Source of the DNA: JAGLOK01 sp963675575
Lineage (GTDB): Bacteria > Bacillota > Clostridia > Christensenellales > UMGS416
Length of the DNA: 64,000 bases
NCBI GenBank assembly: GCA_963675575.1
Contig: OY776378.1
Location: 1,364,001 to 1,428,000, forward strand
Direction of reading: 5' to 3'
The notes beneath the pieces are model-generated. The model was not told the DNA's origin. It saw nothing but the letters and a program-made list of their open reading frames with translations, and searched no databases. The position numbers and the translations under genes were made by a program. Shown in pieces: positions 7,686 to 16,184 of this stretch. Position 1 is the stretch's first letter. Every line of letters begins with the position of its first letter.

Positions 7686-8170
7686 ATCTTGAAAAGTTCC
7701 AAAAATTCAATAGACTGACAGACATACCATTGGAACTTTTGTCGGATAATAATATAAAGTGCGTAATGATTGATATGGACAGCACTCTATTGGTGTGGCA
7801 CGGGGAAAAAGTTTTGCAGCCTGAGATTGACTGGTGTGACAATGTCATGCGGCATGGAATAAAAATTATTATTGTGTCGAATGCCATAAAATCACGCACT
7901 AAAGCAATTGCCGAGCAAATGGGAATTGCTTTTATTGCACCATCAATGAAACCTTGGCCTTTTGGATTGTGGAAAGCCGCAAAAACGGCAGCAGCAAAAA
8001 GGCGCGAATGCGTAATGATTGGGGACCAGATGCTTACGGACAAAATATCGGCCCAGCTTGCGGGAATAAAGTTTATTTTGCTTAATCCTTTATCAAATGT
8101 GGAATTTGGAATGACCAAAGTTAACAGAAAGCTTGAAAAGATTATTTTCGGAAGGGACACCAGTAAATGA
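7682..8170 (+). CDS. yqeG: HAD-family phosphatase YqeG (phosphatidylglycerophosphatase-like)
   Basis: YqeG-family HAD phosphatase of about 162 residues. The motif I DMDSTL segment (DMDST in place of DxDxT), motif II VSNA, and the later MIGDQMLTD acidic motif are present. Relatives are annotated as phosphatidylglycerol-phosphate phosphatases, so a role in phospholipid synthesis is possible. I start it at the GTG at 7682, which overlaps the previous stop and sits 9 bases after GGAG; an ATG at 7646 would lie 40 bases inside the maturase gene and has no ribosome site. It overlaps the next gene by ATGA. Confidence 0.82.
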   Translation: MNLEKFQKFNRLTDIPLELLSDNNIKCVMIDMDSTLLVWHGEKVLQPEIDWCDNVMRHGIKIIIVSNAIKSRTKAIAEQMGIAFIAPSMKPWPFGLWKAAKTAAAKRRECVMIGDQMLTDKISAQLAGIKFILLNPLSNVEFGMTKVNRKLEKIIFGRDTSK

Positions 8171-9042
8171 AAAAAGCGATGTTCGGACCTGCTGGCAACC
8201 CCCAATCTTTTTATGACGCCGGATTTAAACACAGCTATCAAATGCCAGAATATTTAAAATCGATGAATCTTAGCCTATACGAGTATTCCATGGGAAAAGG
8301 GATAAGGATAAAGCAGGAAACTGCTGCGAAAATTGGTGAGGAAGCCAAAAAGCATGGTATACAAATGTCCGTTCATGCTCCATATTACATTAATCTTGTA
8401 AACGCAGACGCACAAAAACGTGAGAGGTCGAGGCAATATATTTATCAAACAATGGAAGTTGCGAAGCATATGCTGGCTAAGCGTGTTGTTGTGCACACCG
8501 GTTCAGCAAAGGGCAAGAATAGAGATGAAGCGTTGAAGAGCGTTATATCGGAGCTTAAAATAGTAGTTAATGAAAAAAATGAAATGGGTTTTGGTGAAAT
8601 AATTTTATGCCCTGAAACTTTGGGGAAGTTGAATCAAATGGGAAGTTTGGAAGAGATATTGGCAATTTGTAAAGCTTATGAAGAACTTTTACCTACAATA
8701 GATTTTGGGCATCTTCATTCCAGAGGAAATGGGAGCATAAAAACCCAAGCGGATTATGCTAATATATTAGATGAGATTGAAAATGCGCTGGGGAGTGAAA
8801 GACTAAAAGGGATGCACATACATTTTTCGCATCAGGAATATACACAAAACGGAGAACGAAAGCACCTTACTTTTGAAGACAATCAATACGGCCCTTTTTT
8901 TGAACCTTTATCGAAAGAATTGGTGAAAAGAAAGATGTACCCAGCTGTCATTTGCGAATCGCGTGATGTTATGGTGCATGATGCGCTTATCATGAAAAAA
9001 ATATATGAACAGGATTTAATAACTAGTGGCGCTGTGCTATAA
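8167..9042 (+). CDS. Endonuclease IV-like TIM-barrel protein
   Basis: A 291-residue AP endonuclease family 2 protein (deoxyribonuclease IV / sugar isomerase-like TIM barrel). Metal-binding motifs fall in the expected order: SVHAPY, VVVHTG, CPETLGK, DFGHLH, MHIHFSH and ICESRD, which together would bind the trinuclear zinc centre. The family cleaves DNA 5' of abasic sites. The length fits Nfo (about 280). The ATGA overlap with yqeG and the close start of the peptidase downstream show one operon. Because the same fold serves sugar epimerases, the DNA-repair role is likely but not certain. Confidence 0.82.
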   Translation: MKKAMFGPAGNPQSFYDAGFKHSYQMPEYLKSMNLSLYEYSMGKGIRIKQETAAKIGEEAKKHGIQMSVHAPYYINLVNADAQKRERSRQYIYQTMEVAKHMLAKRVVVHTGSAKGKNRDEALKSVISELKIVVNEKNEMGFGEIILCPETLGKLNQMGSLEEILAICKAYEELLPTIDFGHLHSRGNGSIKTQADYANILDEIENALGSERLKGMHIHFSHQEYTQNGERKHLTFEDNQYGPFFEPLSKELVKRKMYPAVICESRDVMVHDALIMKKIYEQDLITSGAVL

Positions 9043-9065
9043 TATGCCGGTAAAGGATAATATCT

Positions 9066-10136
9066 ATGCGATTAAATATATTAAAAGAAAAGCTTAGCGA
9101 TATTGATTTAACCAGCTTTATTTTCACAGATATAAGCAATATTTTCTATTTTTCCGGATATCACGGAGAGGGAATGCTTGTACTTAACAAAAATAGACTT
9201 TATATAGTTACGGATTTTAGATATACTGAACAGGCACGCAAAGAAACATCAGGCATTGAGGTTGTGGATATTGGTTCAAACTCATATCCGCAAGTTTTAA
9301 ATTCTTTGCTCGGCGAAGAAAAGAAAATTGGATTTGAAGAAGACAATATTACCGTAGCTCAGCTTAGTTCGATAAAAAAAGAGTGCGCTTCGGCCGAGTT
9401 TATCGCTACAAATGCACTGGGCTTAAATATACGAGCTACAAAGGACGAACGGGAAATAAAGCTTTTGGAGGCTTCGGCAAACGCTACGCAGCAAGCTCTT
9501 TATAAAGCTTACAATACGGCTGCGTTTGGGATGAAAGAAATAGAGCTTTGCGCGGATCTTGAATATTTTCTTAAAAAAAATTATGGAGCAACGCCGTCTT
9601 TTGATTTTATAGTGGCTTCAGGAGCAAACGGATCCATGCCGCATGCGGTTACAGGGAACAGAAAATTTTCCTCCGGAGATATGATCACTCTTGATTTCGG
9701 AGCGACTATAAACAGATATAATTCGGATATGACCAGAACATTTTCAATGGGGAAGCCTTCCAAGAAAATGTCTGATATATATAAAATAGTACAGGAAGCG
9801 CAAAATGCCGCACAAGAGCAGCTGGCACCCGGGAAAGCATGCAAGGATATTGATGAAACCGCAAGGTTTATAATAAAAAAGTATGGCTACGGTGATTTTT
9901 TCGGACATGGAACAGGGCACGGCGTGGGTCTTAACGTCCATGAAGAACCTAGAATTAATCAAAAGTCTGAAACCATTTTGCAAGAAGGAATGGTAGTTAC
10001 CATTGAACCGGGTATATACATGCCGGGATTGGGTGGTGTTAGGATAGAAAACACTTGCCATATTATAAAAAACGGATACAAATCTTTCTTTGACGCATCG
10101 ACGGATTTAAATATTATTGACGGAGGAAAATTATGA
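9066..10136 (+). CDS. Xaa-Pro aminopeptidase (M24B)
   Basis: A 356-residue metallopeptidase that removes N-terminal residues preceding proline. A creatinase-type N-terminal domain (about 1-125) precedes the pita-bread catalytic domain. The five metal ligands are visible: LDFGAT, NSDMTRTF, the GHGTGHGVGL His, TIEPGIY and VRIENT. The length matches YqhT/PepQ. AAAGGA stands before the ATG. The stop overlaps the efp start, an arrangement common in Firmicutes, where this peptidase and EF-P are paired. Confidence 0.93.
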   Translation: MRLNILKEKLSDIDLTSFIFTDISNIFYFSGYHGEGMLVLNKNRLYIVTDFRYTEQARKETSGIEVVDIGSNSYPQVLNSLLGEEKKIGFEEDNITVAQLSSIKKECASAEFIATNALGLNIRATKDEREIKLLEASANATQQALYKAYNTAAFGMKEIELCADLEYFLKKNYGATPSFDFIVASGANGSMPHAVTGNRKFSSGDMITLDFGATINRYNSDMTRTFSMGKPSKKMSDIYKIVQEAQNAAQEQLAPGKACKDIDETARFIIKKYGYGDFFGHGTGHGVGLNVHEEPRINQKSETILQEGMVVTIEPGIYMPGLGGVRIENTCHIIKNGYKSFFDASTDLNIIDGGKL

Positions 10137-10690
10137 TTTCAGCAGGGGATTTTAGGAAGGGCGTAACTTTGGAGATTGATGGACAGCTATGCAATATAGT
10201 TGATTTTCAGCATGTTAAGCCGGGAAAAGGATCAGCTTTTGTAAGGGCTAAAATAAAAAACATTATTACAGGTTCAACTACGGAAACAACCTTTAATCCA
10301 AATGATAAATTTGTGAGAGCTCATATTGATACCAAAGATATGCAGTATCTTTATAACGATGGTGATTTATATTATTTTATGGATAATGAAACATACGAAC
10401 AGATACCTATCGGTCATGATTTGATCGCGGAATCTCTTCCTTATATAAGAGAAAACGACGTCGTTCAGATTAAAATTTACCAAGGCAAGGCTTTTAGTGC
10501 GGAACCACAAAATTTTGTTGTGCTTGAAGTGACCGAAACAGAACCCGGGGTCCGCGGAGATACAGCCACAAACGTTACAAAGCCTGCGACTGTTGAAACA
10601 GGGTATGTAGTAACGGTCCCTTCATTTATCAATATCGGAGATAAAATACGCATAGATACACGTACCGGCGAATATATGGAGCGTGCATAA
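10133..10690 (+). CDS. efp: Translation elongation factor P
   Basis: A 185-residue EF-P that relieves ribosome stalling at polyproline stretches. It has a KOW-like N-terminal domain with the loop VKPGKGSAFVR, whose tip Lys32 is the residue modified in many bacteria, then two OB-type domains ending in GDKIRIDTRTGEYMER. No modification enzyme of the EpmA or YmfI type is seen beside it. It is the last gene of the SCIFF operon; a strong terminator follows 16 bases later. Confidence 0.97.
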   Translation: MISAGDFRKGVTLEIDGQLCNIVDFQHVKPGKGSAFVRAKIKNIITGSTTETTFNPNDKFVRAHIDTKDMQYLYNDGDLYYFMDNETYEQIPIGHDLIAESLPYIRENDVVQIKIYQGKAFSAEPQNFVVLEVTETEPGVRGDTATNVTKPATVETGYVVTVPSFINIGDKIRIDTRTGEYMERA

Positions 10691-10705
10691 TCTTAGGCTC
10701 AACAT

Positions 10706-10731
10706 AAAAGAGCCGATACGGCTCTTTTTTT
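10706..10731 (+). terminator. Intrinsic terminator after efp
   Basis: The 10 bp stem AAAAGAGCCG/CGGCTCTTTT has a three-base loop and a run of Ts. It closes the SCIFF-efp transcription unit. Confidence 0.9.
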
Positions 10732-10809
10732 ATGGCGTTTCTTTTTAATTTTATTATCATTGTTATAGTAGGTCACAATATATATGGAAAAAATTTAAAA
10801 TAAATTCAT

Positions 10810-10837
10810 TTGATTAAAGCGTAAACTTTGATATAAT
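10810..10837 (+). promoter_or_regulatory. Promoter of the asp23-nusB unit
   Basis: TTGATT (10810-10815), 16 bases, TATAAT (10832-10837), 22 bases before the asp23 start, with GGAGGTG between. Confidence 0.6.
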
Positions 10838-10858
10838 AAAAATAATGGAGGTGAAAAT

Positions 10859-11236
10859 ATGAGTGAAAAAAACGATAACGTTATAACCGCAAATGAAAGC
10901 GGCACCATAAACTATTCCAACGATGTGCTTGCAAAAATTGCAGCACTCGCAACTGACGAAGTTGAAGGTGTTGCAGGTACTTCAGGCGGAAGCCTTTCGG
11001 ACATGCTTGGGGTTAAAAACCGAGGCATCCATGTTACGCTTGAAGATAAAAGCGTAAGTATTGACATAAACGTTGTAATAGAATATGGAAAAAAACTTCA
11101 TGATGTATCCAAGAGTGTTCAGGAAAATGTAAAAAAAGCAATTGAGAACATGACAGGGCTAACAGTGGAAAGCGTAAATGTCCATGTGCATAGTCTTCAG
11201 ATGGAAAAACCTAAAGAAGAACTTAAAGAAGAATAA
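10859..11236 (+). CDS. Asp23/Gls24 family envelope stress response protein
   Basis: A 125-residue Asp23/Gls24-family protein. The core has the typical pattern: GTINYSNDVLAKIAALATDEVEGVAG, split here by two short motifs, then the strand region IDINVVIEYG and an amphipathic end ENVKKAIENMTG. In staphylococci Asp23 coats the inner face of the membrane through AmaP. An amaP homologue is the next gene, and a DUF2273 protein follows it, the standard cluster. GGAGGTG before the ATG fixes the start. Confidence 0.9.
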   Translation: MSEKNDNVITANESGTINYSNDVLAKIAALATDEVEGVAGTSGGSLSDMLGVKNRGIHVTLEDKSVSIDINVVIEYGKKLHDVSKSVQENVKKAIENMTGLTVESVNVHVHSLQMEKPKEELKEE

Positions 11237-11259
11237 GTAATCACAAAAAGGAGAAAAAA

Positions 11260-11802
11260 ATGAGAGTACGAGCATTTCACCGAATTTTTTCTGCATTAAT
11301 AGCCTTGGTTCTTATAGCTGTTTCATTGTTTTTAGTCGGAGTGGCTTGGAACATTGTCAAACAGTCTACAATTAATCTTTATGTTGAGTCTTTTTATTCA
11401 GTCAGCATCAATTCGTGGATATTGACTGGAGCCGCATGCTTAGTTCTGCTAATGGCAGTTTCGCTGTTTTTCATTGCATTTGGAACTGACAAAAAGTCTA
11501 ACCGTTATTTGGATATTGGGACAGAGGAAACAGGCGTAATAAAAATTGCCGATACCACATTCAAAGAAATGATAAACAAAAATGCAATGGCTGTGGCAGG
11601 CGTCATGAGCTCAAAGACCGCAATAAAGAGCGATGATAAAAAAGTGAGCGTTATTATAAAAGCCGAGCTTGCGGAAGATGTTGTGATTCCTGAAGTTTGT
11701 GCGGAAATCCAAAACCAGGTAAAAACAAATATAGAAGCTATGAGCGGAATAACACTGACCAAGGTTAATGTTTTAATCGAAAATAAACAAAAAGCATCAT
11801 AA
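11260..11802 (+). CDS. amaP: Alkaline shock response membrane anchor protein AmaP
   Basis: A 180-residue membrane protein with two transmembrane segments (about 11-31 and 49-72), followed by a cytoplasmic Asp23-like domain (VAGVMSS, VSVIIKAEL, VCAEIQNQVKTNIEAMSG). AmaP tethers Asp23 to the membrane in the envelope stress system. AAAGGAG lies upstream. The next gene, a DUF2273 membrane protein, starts one base after its stop. Confidence 0.88.
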   Translation: MRVRAFHRIFSALIALVLIAVSLFLVGVAWNIVKQSTINLYVESFYSVSINSWILTGAACLVLLMAVSLFFIAFGTDKKSNRYLDIGTEETGVIKIADTTFKEMINKNAMAVAGVMSSKTAIKSDDKKVSVIIKAELAEDVVIPEVCAEIQNQVKTNIEAMSGITLTKVNVLIENKQKAS

Positions 11803-11803
11803 T

Positions 11804-12040
11804 ATGAAAGAATTTTTAATTAAATTGGGCGAAACGCTTAAGCCTTTTAAATGTAGGATAATAGGGCTGATTGTCGGCCTTATTATCTCTATATTATTTC
11901 TTACGATTGGGTTTTTCAAAACCCTATTAATTATAATATGCGTAACCACTGGGTTCGTTATCGGGTATTTCTTTGATGACAAAGTCGACTTGGGTAATAT
12001 GATTGATAAAGTAATGTCGCGCATCAAGGGAGAAAAATAA
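11804..12040 (+). CDS. DUF2273 small membrane protein
   Basis: A 78-residue protein with two hydrophobic segments (about 19-36 and 39-55) linked by a short turn and a charged tail. Position and pattern fit DUF2273, a family usually found beside asp23 and amaP in Firmicutes and probably part of the same envelope complex. The stop overlaps the nusB start by one base (TAATG). Confidence 0.85.
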   Translation: MKEFLIKLGETLKPFKCRIIGLIVGLIISILFLTIGFFKTLLIIICVTTGFVIGYFFDDKVDLGNMIDKVMSRIKGEK

Positions 12041-12444
12041 TGTCAAGACACAATGCCCGCATCGCTGCGATGCGGACAATTTTCGCGCGCCAGTTTGAGG
12101 GCGCAGGACTCGGAGCTGTATCATTCAGCTATTTGAATGTGACAAAACAGGACAAAGATATGGCGAACGCCATAGTTGATGGAGTCGCAGAAAACTTAGA
12201 GCCAATAAACGACGATATAAATGAGCATTTAAAAAAATGGCGAAAAGAGAGACTTCCAAAAGTTGATGTCGCTATTTTGCAGATGGCGGTATACGAGATA
12301 AAATATCAGCGAAAAAATCCGCCGGGAGCTGTAATAAATGAAGCGGTGGAGCTTGCCAAAGAGTTTTCGCTTCCTGACTCGGGAAGCTATATAAACGCAA
12401 TATTGTCAAGTGTTTTAAAAACTGTGGATAGCAACGATAGTTAA
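12040..12444 (+). CDS. nusB: Transcription antitermination factor NusB
   Basis: A 134-residue all-helical NusB that binds boxA RNA with NusE in rRNA antitermination. Family motifs are present: ARIAAMRTIFARQF at the N-terminus, the VDVAILQMAVYEI helix, and PPGAVINEAVELAKEFS then INAILSSVLK near the C-terminus. It is coupled to the DUF2273 gene by a one-base overlap. Two hairpins separate it from folD. Confidence 0.95.
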   Translation: MSRHNARIAAMRTIFARQFEGAGLGAVSFSYLNVTKQDKDMANAIVDGVAENLEPINDDINEHLKKWRKERLPKVDVAILQMAVYEIKYQRKNPPGAVINEAVELAKEFSLPDSGSYINAILSSVLKTVDSNDS

Positions 12445-12450
12445 GACAAA

Positions 12451-12508
12451 AACCGCTCCTTGAGCGGTTAAAATATATTTGCGTCAAAAGATGCAAAAAT
12501 TTTTATTT
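12451..12508 (+). terminator. Two hairpins between nusB and folD
   Basis: The stem AACCGCTC/GAGCGGTT (12451-12469) is followed by a second stem TTTGCGTC/GATGCAAA (12478-12497, one G-U pair) that leads into a T-rich tail. The second is a plausible weak terminator. Read-through into folD is likely because no good promoter is seen in the short gap. Confidence 0.6.
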
Positions 12509-12522
12509 TAGAGGTGATTTTT

Positions 12523-13374
12523 ATGGCGGCTGAAATAATTGACGGAAGAGAGTTGGCAAAGCAAACCAGGATTAAGCTTAAAAAGAAAGTTGATAAATTA
12601 TATCAAGAGCGCGGGAAATATCCTGGGCTTACAGTTGTATTGGTTGGTGATGATCCTTCTTCGGCAACATATGTGCGAAACAAGGAAAAATTTGCGGGCA
12701 GAGTAAATATTGTTTCAAATACGATAAGGATGACGGCGGAAACGACACAGTATCAGCTTTTAAAAGTAATTGATAACCTTAATCAAGACGATGCGGTGCA
12801 TGGTATTTTGGTTCAGCTTCCAGTTCCGGCACACATTGACGAACATGCGGTTATAAACGCGATTTCTCCACAAAAAGATGTTGACGGGTTTCACATATTA
12901 AATTCAGGCAAGCTTCTTACAGGGCAGGAATGCCTGAGACCGTGTACGCCTTCAGGTATAATAAAGCTTATTGAAAGCGCTGGAATTGAGATTCAAGGCA
13001 AAAATGCGGTTGTTGTAGGGCGCTCAAATATTGTTGGGAAGCCTGCGGCGATTTTACTTCTTGAAAAGCATGCAACCGTCACAATATGCCACTCCAGAAC
13101 AAAAGATCTAAAGGCTGTTACAAAACAAGCGGACATTTTGGTTGTCGCTGTTGGCAGAAAAGAAATGATAACCGGAGATATGATAAAAGAGGGCGCCGTT
13201 GTGATAGACGTGGGCTCAAACTATGACGAAAATATGGTGCAGTTTGGAGATGTGAAGTTTGAAGAAGCTGAAAAAGTTGCTTCATATATCACGCCTGTAC
13301 CGGGCGGAGTGGGACCTATGACGATAGCAATGCTGCTTTCAAATACCGTCCAAGCTTTTGAGCTGTATGGCTGA
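12523..13374 (+). CDS. folD: Bifunctional methylenetetrahydrofolate dehydrogenase / cyclohydrolase
   Basis: FolD interconverts 5,10-methylene-THF and 10-formyl-THF. The 283 residues contain YVRNKEK with the catalytic Lys, the VQLPVPAHID motif, KDVDGFH, and the nucleotide-binding VVGRSNIVGKP; PVPGGVGPMTIAMLL closes the active site. I start at the ATG at 12523, eight bases after GAGGTG; the GTG nine bases upstream is part of that ribosome site. xseA starts inside its last codons. Confidence 0.97.
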   Translation: MAAEIIDGRELAKQTRIKLKKKVDKLYQERGKYPGLTVVLVGDDPSSATYVRNKEKFAGRVNIVSNTIRMTAETTQYQLLKVIDNLNQDDAVHGILVQLPVPAHIDEHAVINAISPQKDVDGFHILNSGKLLTGQECLRPCTPSGIIKLIESAGIEIQGKNAVVVGRSNIVGKPAAILLLEKHATVTICHSRTKDLKAVTKQADILVVAVGRKEMITGDMIKEGAVVIDVGSNYDENMVQFGDVKFEEAEKVASYITPVPGGVGPMTIAMLLSNTVQAFELYG

Positions 13375-14572
13375 TTTTATTTTTACCGTATCGGAAGTCA
13401 ACGGATACGTAAAAAAAATTCTTGAGGCCGAGGAGCTGCTCCAAAATATAAAAATCCGGGGAGAGATTTCAAACTATTCAAAATCTTTCGCCGGGCATGT
13501 ATACTTCACATTAAAAGATGAACTAGCTTCAGTTCAGTGCGTTTGGTTCGCGGGAACCGCAAAAGGACGTCAACATATTTTAAAAGATGGCGATAAAATA
13601 CAGGTTACTGCCAGTGTCACGCTTTACTTAAAAGGCGGTACTTATCAGCTTGTAATTAAAGATGTCATAAAAGACGGCACAGGAGATCTGTTCGAACGCT
13701 TTGAAATGCTCAAGAAAAAGCTTGAAGCCGAAGGGCTTTTTGATGTCCGCGCTAAAAAAGAAATACCGTTATATCCGAATGTAGTCGGCGTGATAACAAG
13801 CGAAAGCGGGGCTGCGATACAAGACATTACCCGCGTACTGGATACCGGTTGGGGTAATGTTACTATGCGCCTGTATCCGGTCAATGTACAAGGCGCAAAT
13901 GCTGCAGCTCAGATGATAGAGGCTGTCAAATATTTTGAAGAAAATAATTCCGCAGATGTTATAATTATTGGTCGCGGAGGCGGCTCATTTGAAGATTTAA
14001 ATTGCTTTAATGATGAAAATCTGGCACGACAGATTTTCAAATGTGAAATACCTGTAATATCAGCAGTGGGACACGAAACTGATTTTACAATTTGCGATTT
14101 CGTTGCAGATGTCCGGGAAGCGACACCGTCTACAGCGGCAAAAAGAGCTGTACCACAAAAAGCAGAAGAACTTGAAAAACTTAACTCATTAAAGCAAATC
14201 TTAAAAAGACGAGTTACATCTTTAATTGAACAAGAATCTTCTATATTAGCAAAGTATGATTTGAAAATCTCAGCGCTTAGTCCGCAAAATGTTATTTTAC
14301 AGACACAGCAGCAGATTGATGTGGCTCAGATTAAAATATGCAACTCTATTAAAAGAAATTTTGAAAACGCAGACCAGATTCTTAAAGAATATAAACATTA
14401 TTTTGATACGCTTAACCCGGAGAACACTCTTAAAAGAGGGTATGCGATAATTGAAGACGAAAATTATAAAACTTTGACAACTTCTAGTGCTGTTCTTTCG
14501 GCAAAAAAAGTTATCATCAATATGAACGATGGAAAAGTGAACGCGTCAGTAACGGAGGAACAAAATGGCTAA
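13367..14572 (+). CDS. xseA: Exodeoxyribonuclease VII large subunit
   Basis: A 401-residue large subunit of ExoVII, a single-strand DNA exonuclease. The N-terminal OB fold (TVSEVNGYVK to about 100) is followed by the catalytic domain with GVITSESGAAIQDI, IIGRGGGSFEDLNCFND and AVGHETDFTICDFVADVRE, then a coiled-coil C-terminal part that binds XseB. The ATG at 13367 overlaps the end of folD and begins MADFIF, which fits the family; a TTG nine bases upstream is less likely. The small subunit gene overlaps its 3' end. Confidence 0.96.
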   Translation: MADFIFTVSEVNGYVKKILEAEELLQNIKIRGEISNYSKSFAGHVYFTLKDELASVQCVWFAGTAKGRQHILKDGDKIQVTASVTLYLKGGTYQLVIKDVIKDGTGDLFERFEMLKKKLEAEGLFDVRAKKEIPLYPNVVGVITSESGAAIQDITRVLDTGWGNVTMRLYPVNVQGANAAAQMIEAVKYFEENNSADVIIIGRGGGSFEDLNCFNDENLARQIFKCEIPVISAVGHETDFTICDFVADVREATPSTAAKRAVPQKAEELEKLNSLKQILKRRVTSLIEQESSILAKYDLKISALSPQNVILQTQQQIDVAQIKICNSIKRNFENADQILKEYKHYFDTLNPENTLKRGYAIIEDENYKTLTTSSAVLSAKKVIINMNDGKVNASVTEEQNG

Positions 14573-14771
14573 AAATATTAATTTTGAAGAAAAATTGATA
14601 AAACTTGAGGAGATTTCACGAAAAATGGAAGTTGGAGAAATTTCTTTGGAAGATTCGATTGCATCTTATGAACAGGCTATGAAAATAATCAAGGAATGTG
14701 AAAATTACATAAGTGATGCTAAAATAAGGATAGAAAAAGTAACTAATGGTGAAATAAAAGAGGTTGATTGA
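14565..14771 (+). CDS. xseB: Exodeoxyribonuclease VII small subunit
   Basis: A 68-residue small subunit. The pattern NFEEKLIKLEEISRKMEVGE, then LEDSIASYEQAMKI, is the family signature, a helical hairpin that wraps around the XseA coiled coil. It overlaps xseA by eight bases and abuts ispA without a gap (TGAATG), so all three are translated from one message. GGAGG lies inside the end of xseA. Confidence 0.95.
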   Translation: MAKNINFEEKLIKLEEISRKMEVGEISLEDSIASYEQAMKIIKECENYISDAKIRIEKVTNGEIKEVD

Positions 14772-15647
14772 ATGAGCTTTGCTAAACTGCACGAAGAGCT
14801 TAAAGTCTATATTGAAGCTTATCTTAATAAAATATTCGAAGATAGTTTGGCACCTGCCGAGCTTTTGGATGCGATGGAGTATTCTCTTTTTGCCGGAGGC
14901 AAAAGATTAAGGCCCGTGATGGCTCTGTATATGGCAAGACAGCTCGGAGTAAGAGATGAAGTTTCTCTGCCTTTGTGCGCGTCTTTGGAGATGATTCATA
15001 CCTATTCTTTGATACATGACGATTTGCCGGCTATGGATAACGATGATTTAAGACGGGGCAAACCTACAAGCCACGTGAAGTTTGGCGAAGATATGGCGAT
15101 ATTGGCGGGAGATGCGCTGTTAAACTTTGCTTTTGAGCTGATGCTTAAAGAATATCCTAAGGATAATACAGTAAATTATTTAAAAGCAGTTAGATATATA
15201 TCAGAATGCGCCGGGGCCTCTGGGATGATTGGTGGTCAGGTTTTAGACATCAAAAAAAGCGCAAATGATATGGCGGATTTAAAAAGGATGCACGGGCTGA
15301 AAACAGGCAAAATGTTTTCAGCGTGCATAATGTCTATGGTTTATCTTTGTGATATTCCATCCGATATAGAAAAAAAATATATGGACTTCTCGGAAGAATT
15401 TGGCTTGCTCTTTCAGATAACTGATGATATCCTTGATGCCTTAGGTAGCACTAACAATCTTGGAAAGACCGCTGGAAAAGACGAGAACTCCGGAAAAATT
15501 ACGTATGTCACAAAGTATGGGATTGAAGGAGCCGAAAAAATGGCGGATGAGGCGCTTTACAACTGCGTTAAACTGCTTAAGGAAACGGGCAAAAAACATG
15601 AGTATTTGAGTTCTTTGACCGAACATATAAGGCGAAGGGAAAAGTAA
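14772..15647 (+). CDS. ispA: Polyprenyl synthetase (farnesyl diphosphate synthase-like)
   Basis: A 291-residue trans-isoprenyl diphosphate synthase making the C15 or C20 precursor for undecaprenol and quinones. The first aspartate-rich motif is DDLPAMDNDD with the RRGKPT that follows it. The second is DDILD. GGKRLRP near 38 binds isopentenyl diphosphate. Residues before the first motif (HTYSLIH) suit a farnesyl-type enzyme. The start abuts the xseB stop. dxs, for the first step of the same isoprenoid pathway, lies further down the same gene block. Confidence 0.94.
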   Translation: MSFAKLHEELKVYIEAYLNKIFEDSLAPAELLDAMEYSLFAGGKRLRPVMALYMARQLGVRDEVSLPLCASLEMIHTYSLIHDDLPAMDNDDLRRGKPTSHVKFGEDMAILAGDALLNFAFELMLKEYPKDNTVNYLKAVRYISECAGASGMIGGQVLDIKKSANDMADLKRMHGLKTGKMFSACIMSMVYLCDIPSDIEKKYMDFSEEFGLLFQITDDILDALGSTNNLGKTAGKDENSGKITYVTKYGIEGAEKMADEALYNCVKLLKETGKKHEYLSSLTEHIRRREK

Positions 15648-16106
15648 ATGCATTTAGATTTTTGGACAGTAATATATAATCCTGTGTTCATCACAGTTTT
15701 TATATCTTGGTTTTTGGCGCAGTTTTTAAAGATTTTCACATCATTTCCGGAAGAAAGAAAGCTGAAATTTACTATGTTCTTCTCTGCAAGCGGAATGCCA
15801 AGTTCACACACTTCGATGATTATAAGCGCTGCAACAACAATAGGGATAATGCAGGGATTTACCACTCCTCTTTTCGGATTGGCTTTGGTTTTTTCAGGAA
15901 TAGTTATGTATGACGCCGCAGGGGTCAGATATGAAACTGGAAAACAGGCAACAATTATTAATTTTTTGGTGGAAGAAATAAAAGAGCATAAAGAGTTTCA
16001 TATGGAAAAACTCAAAGAGTTAATTGGGCATAGACCCATTGAAGTGCTCATGGGAGCTTTGCTGGGCATTGCCGTTTCTGTTGTGTATTGTCTGCTAACG
16101 TGCTAA
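15648..16106 (+). CDS. Divergent PAP2-family membrane protein (DUF212)
   Basis: A 152-residue membrane protein of the divergent PAP2 (acid phosphatase / vanadium-dependent haloperoxidase related) family, as in B. subtilis YuiD. Hydrophobic segments are seen at about 8-25, 49-80 and 129-150. GMPSSHTSMI, with the Ser-His pair, is the phosphatase-type motif. It starts at the base after the ispA stop, which suggests a role with lipid pyrophosphates, but that is inference from position. Confidence 0.82.
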   Translation: MHLDFWTVIYNPVFITVFISWFLAQFLKIFTSFPEERKLKFTMFFSASGMPSSHTSMIISAATTIGIMQGFTTPLFGLALVFSGIVMYDAAGVRYETGKQATIINFLVEEIKEHKEFHMEKLKELIGHRPIEVLMGALLGIAVSVVYCLLTC

Positions 16107-16184
16107 TTTAATTAATCAGTATGAGGAAATGGAAATATTACATTTTTTATGTTATAGTTATCAAAAAGTAATTAAGGCAAATGC

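Noticed and set aside
7630..8241. Minus-strand frame of 203 codons over yqeG
   Set aside because: Entirely antisense to a recognisable HAD-family gene coupled to its neighbours, with no start signals.
12445..12522. THF riboswitch ahead of folD
   Set aside because: The gap is only 78 bases and holds two simple hairpins without the conserved riboswitch core.
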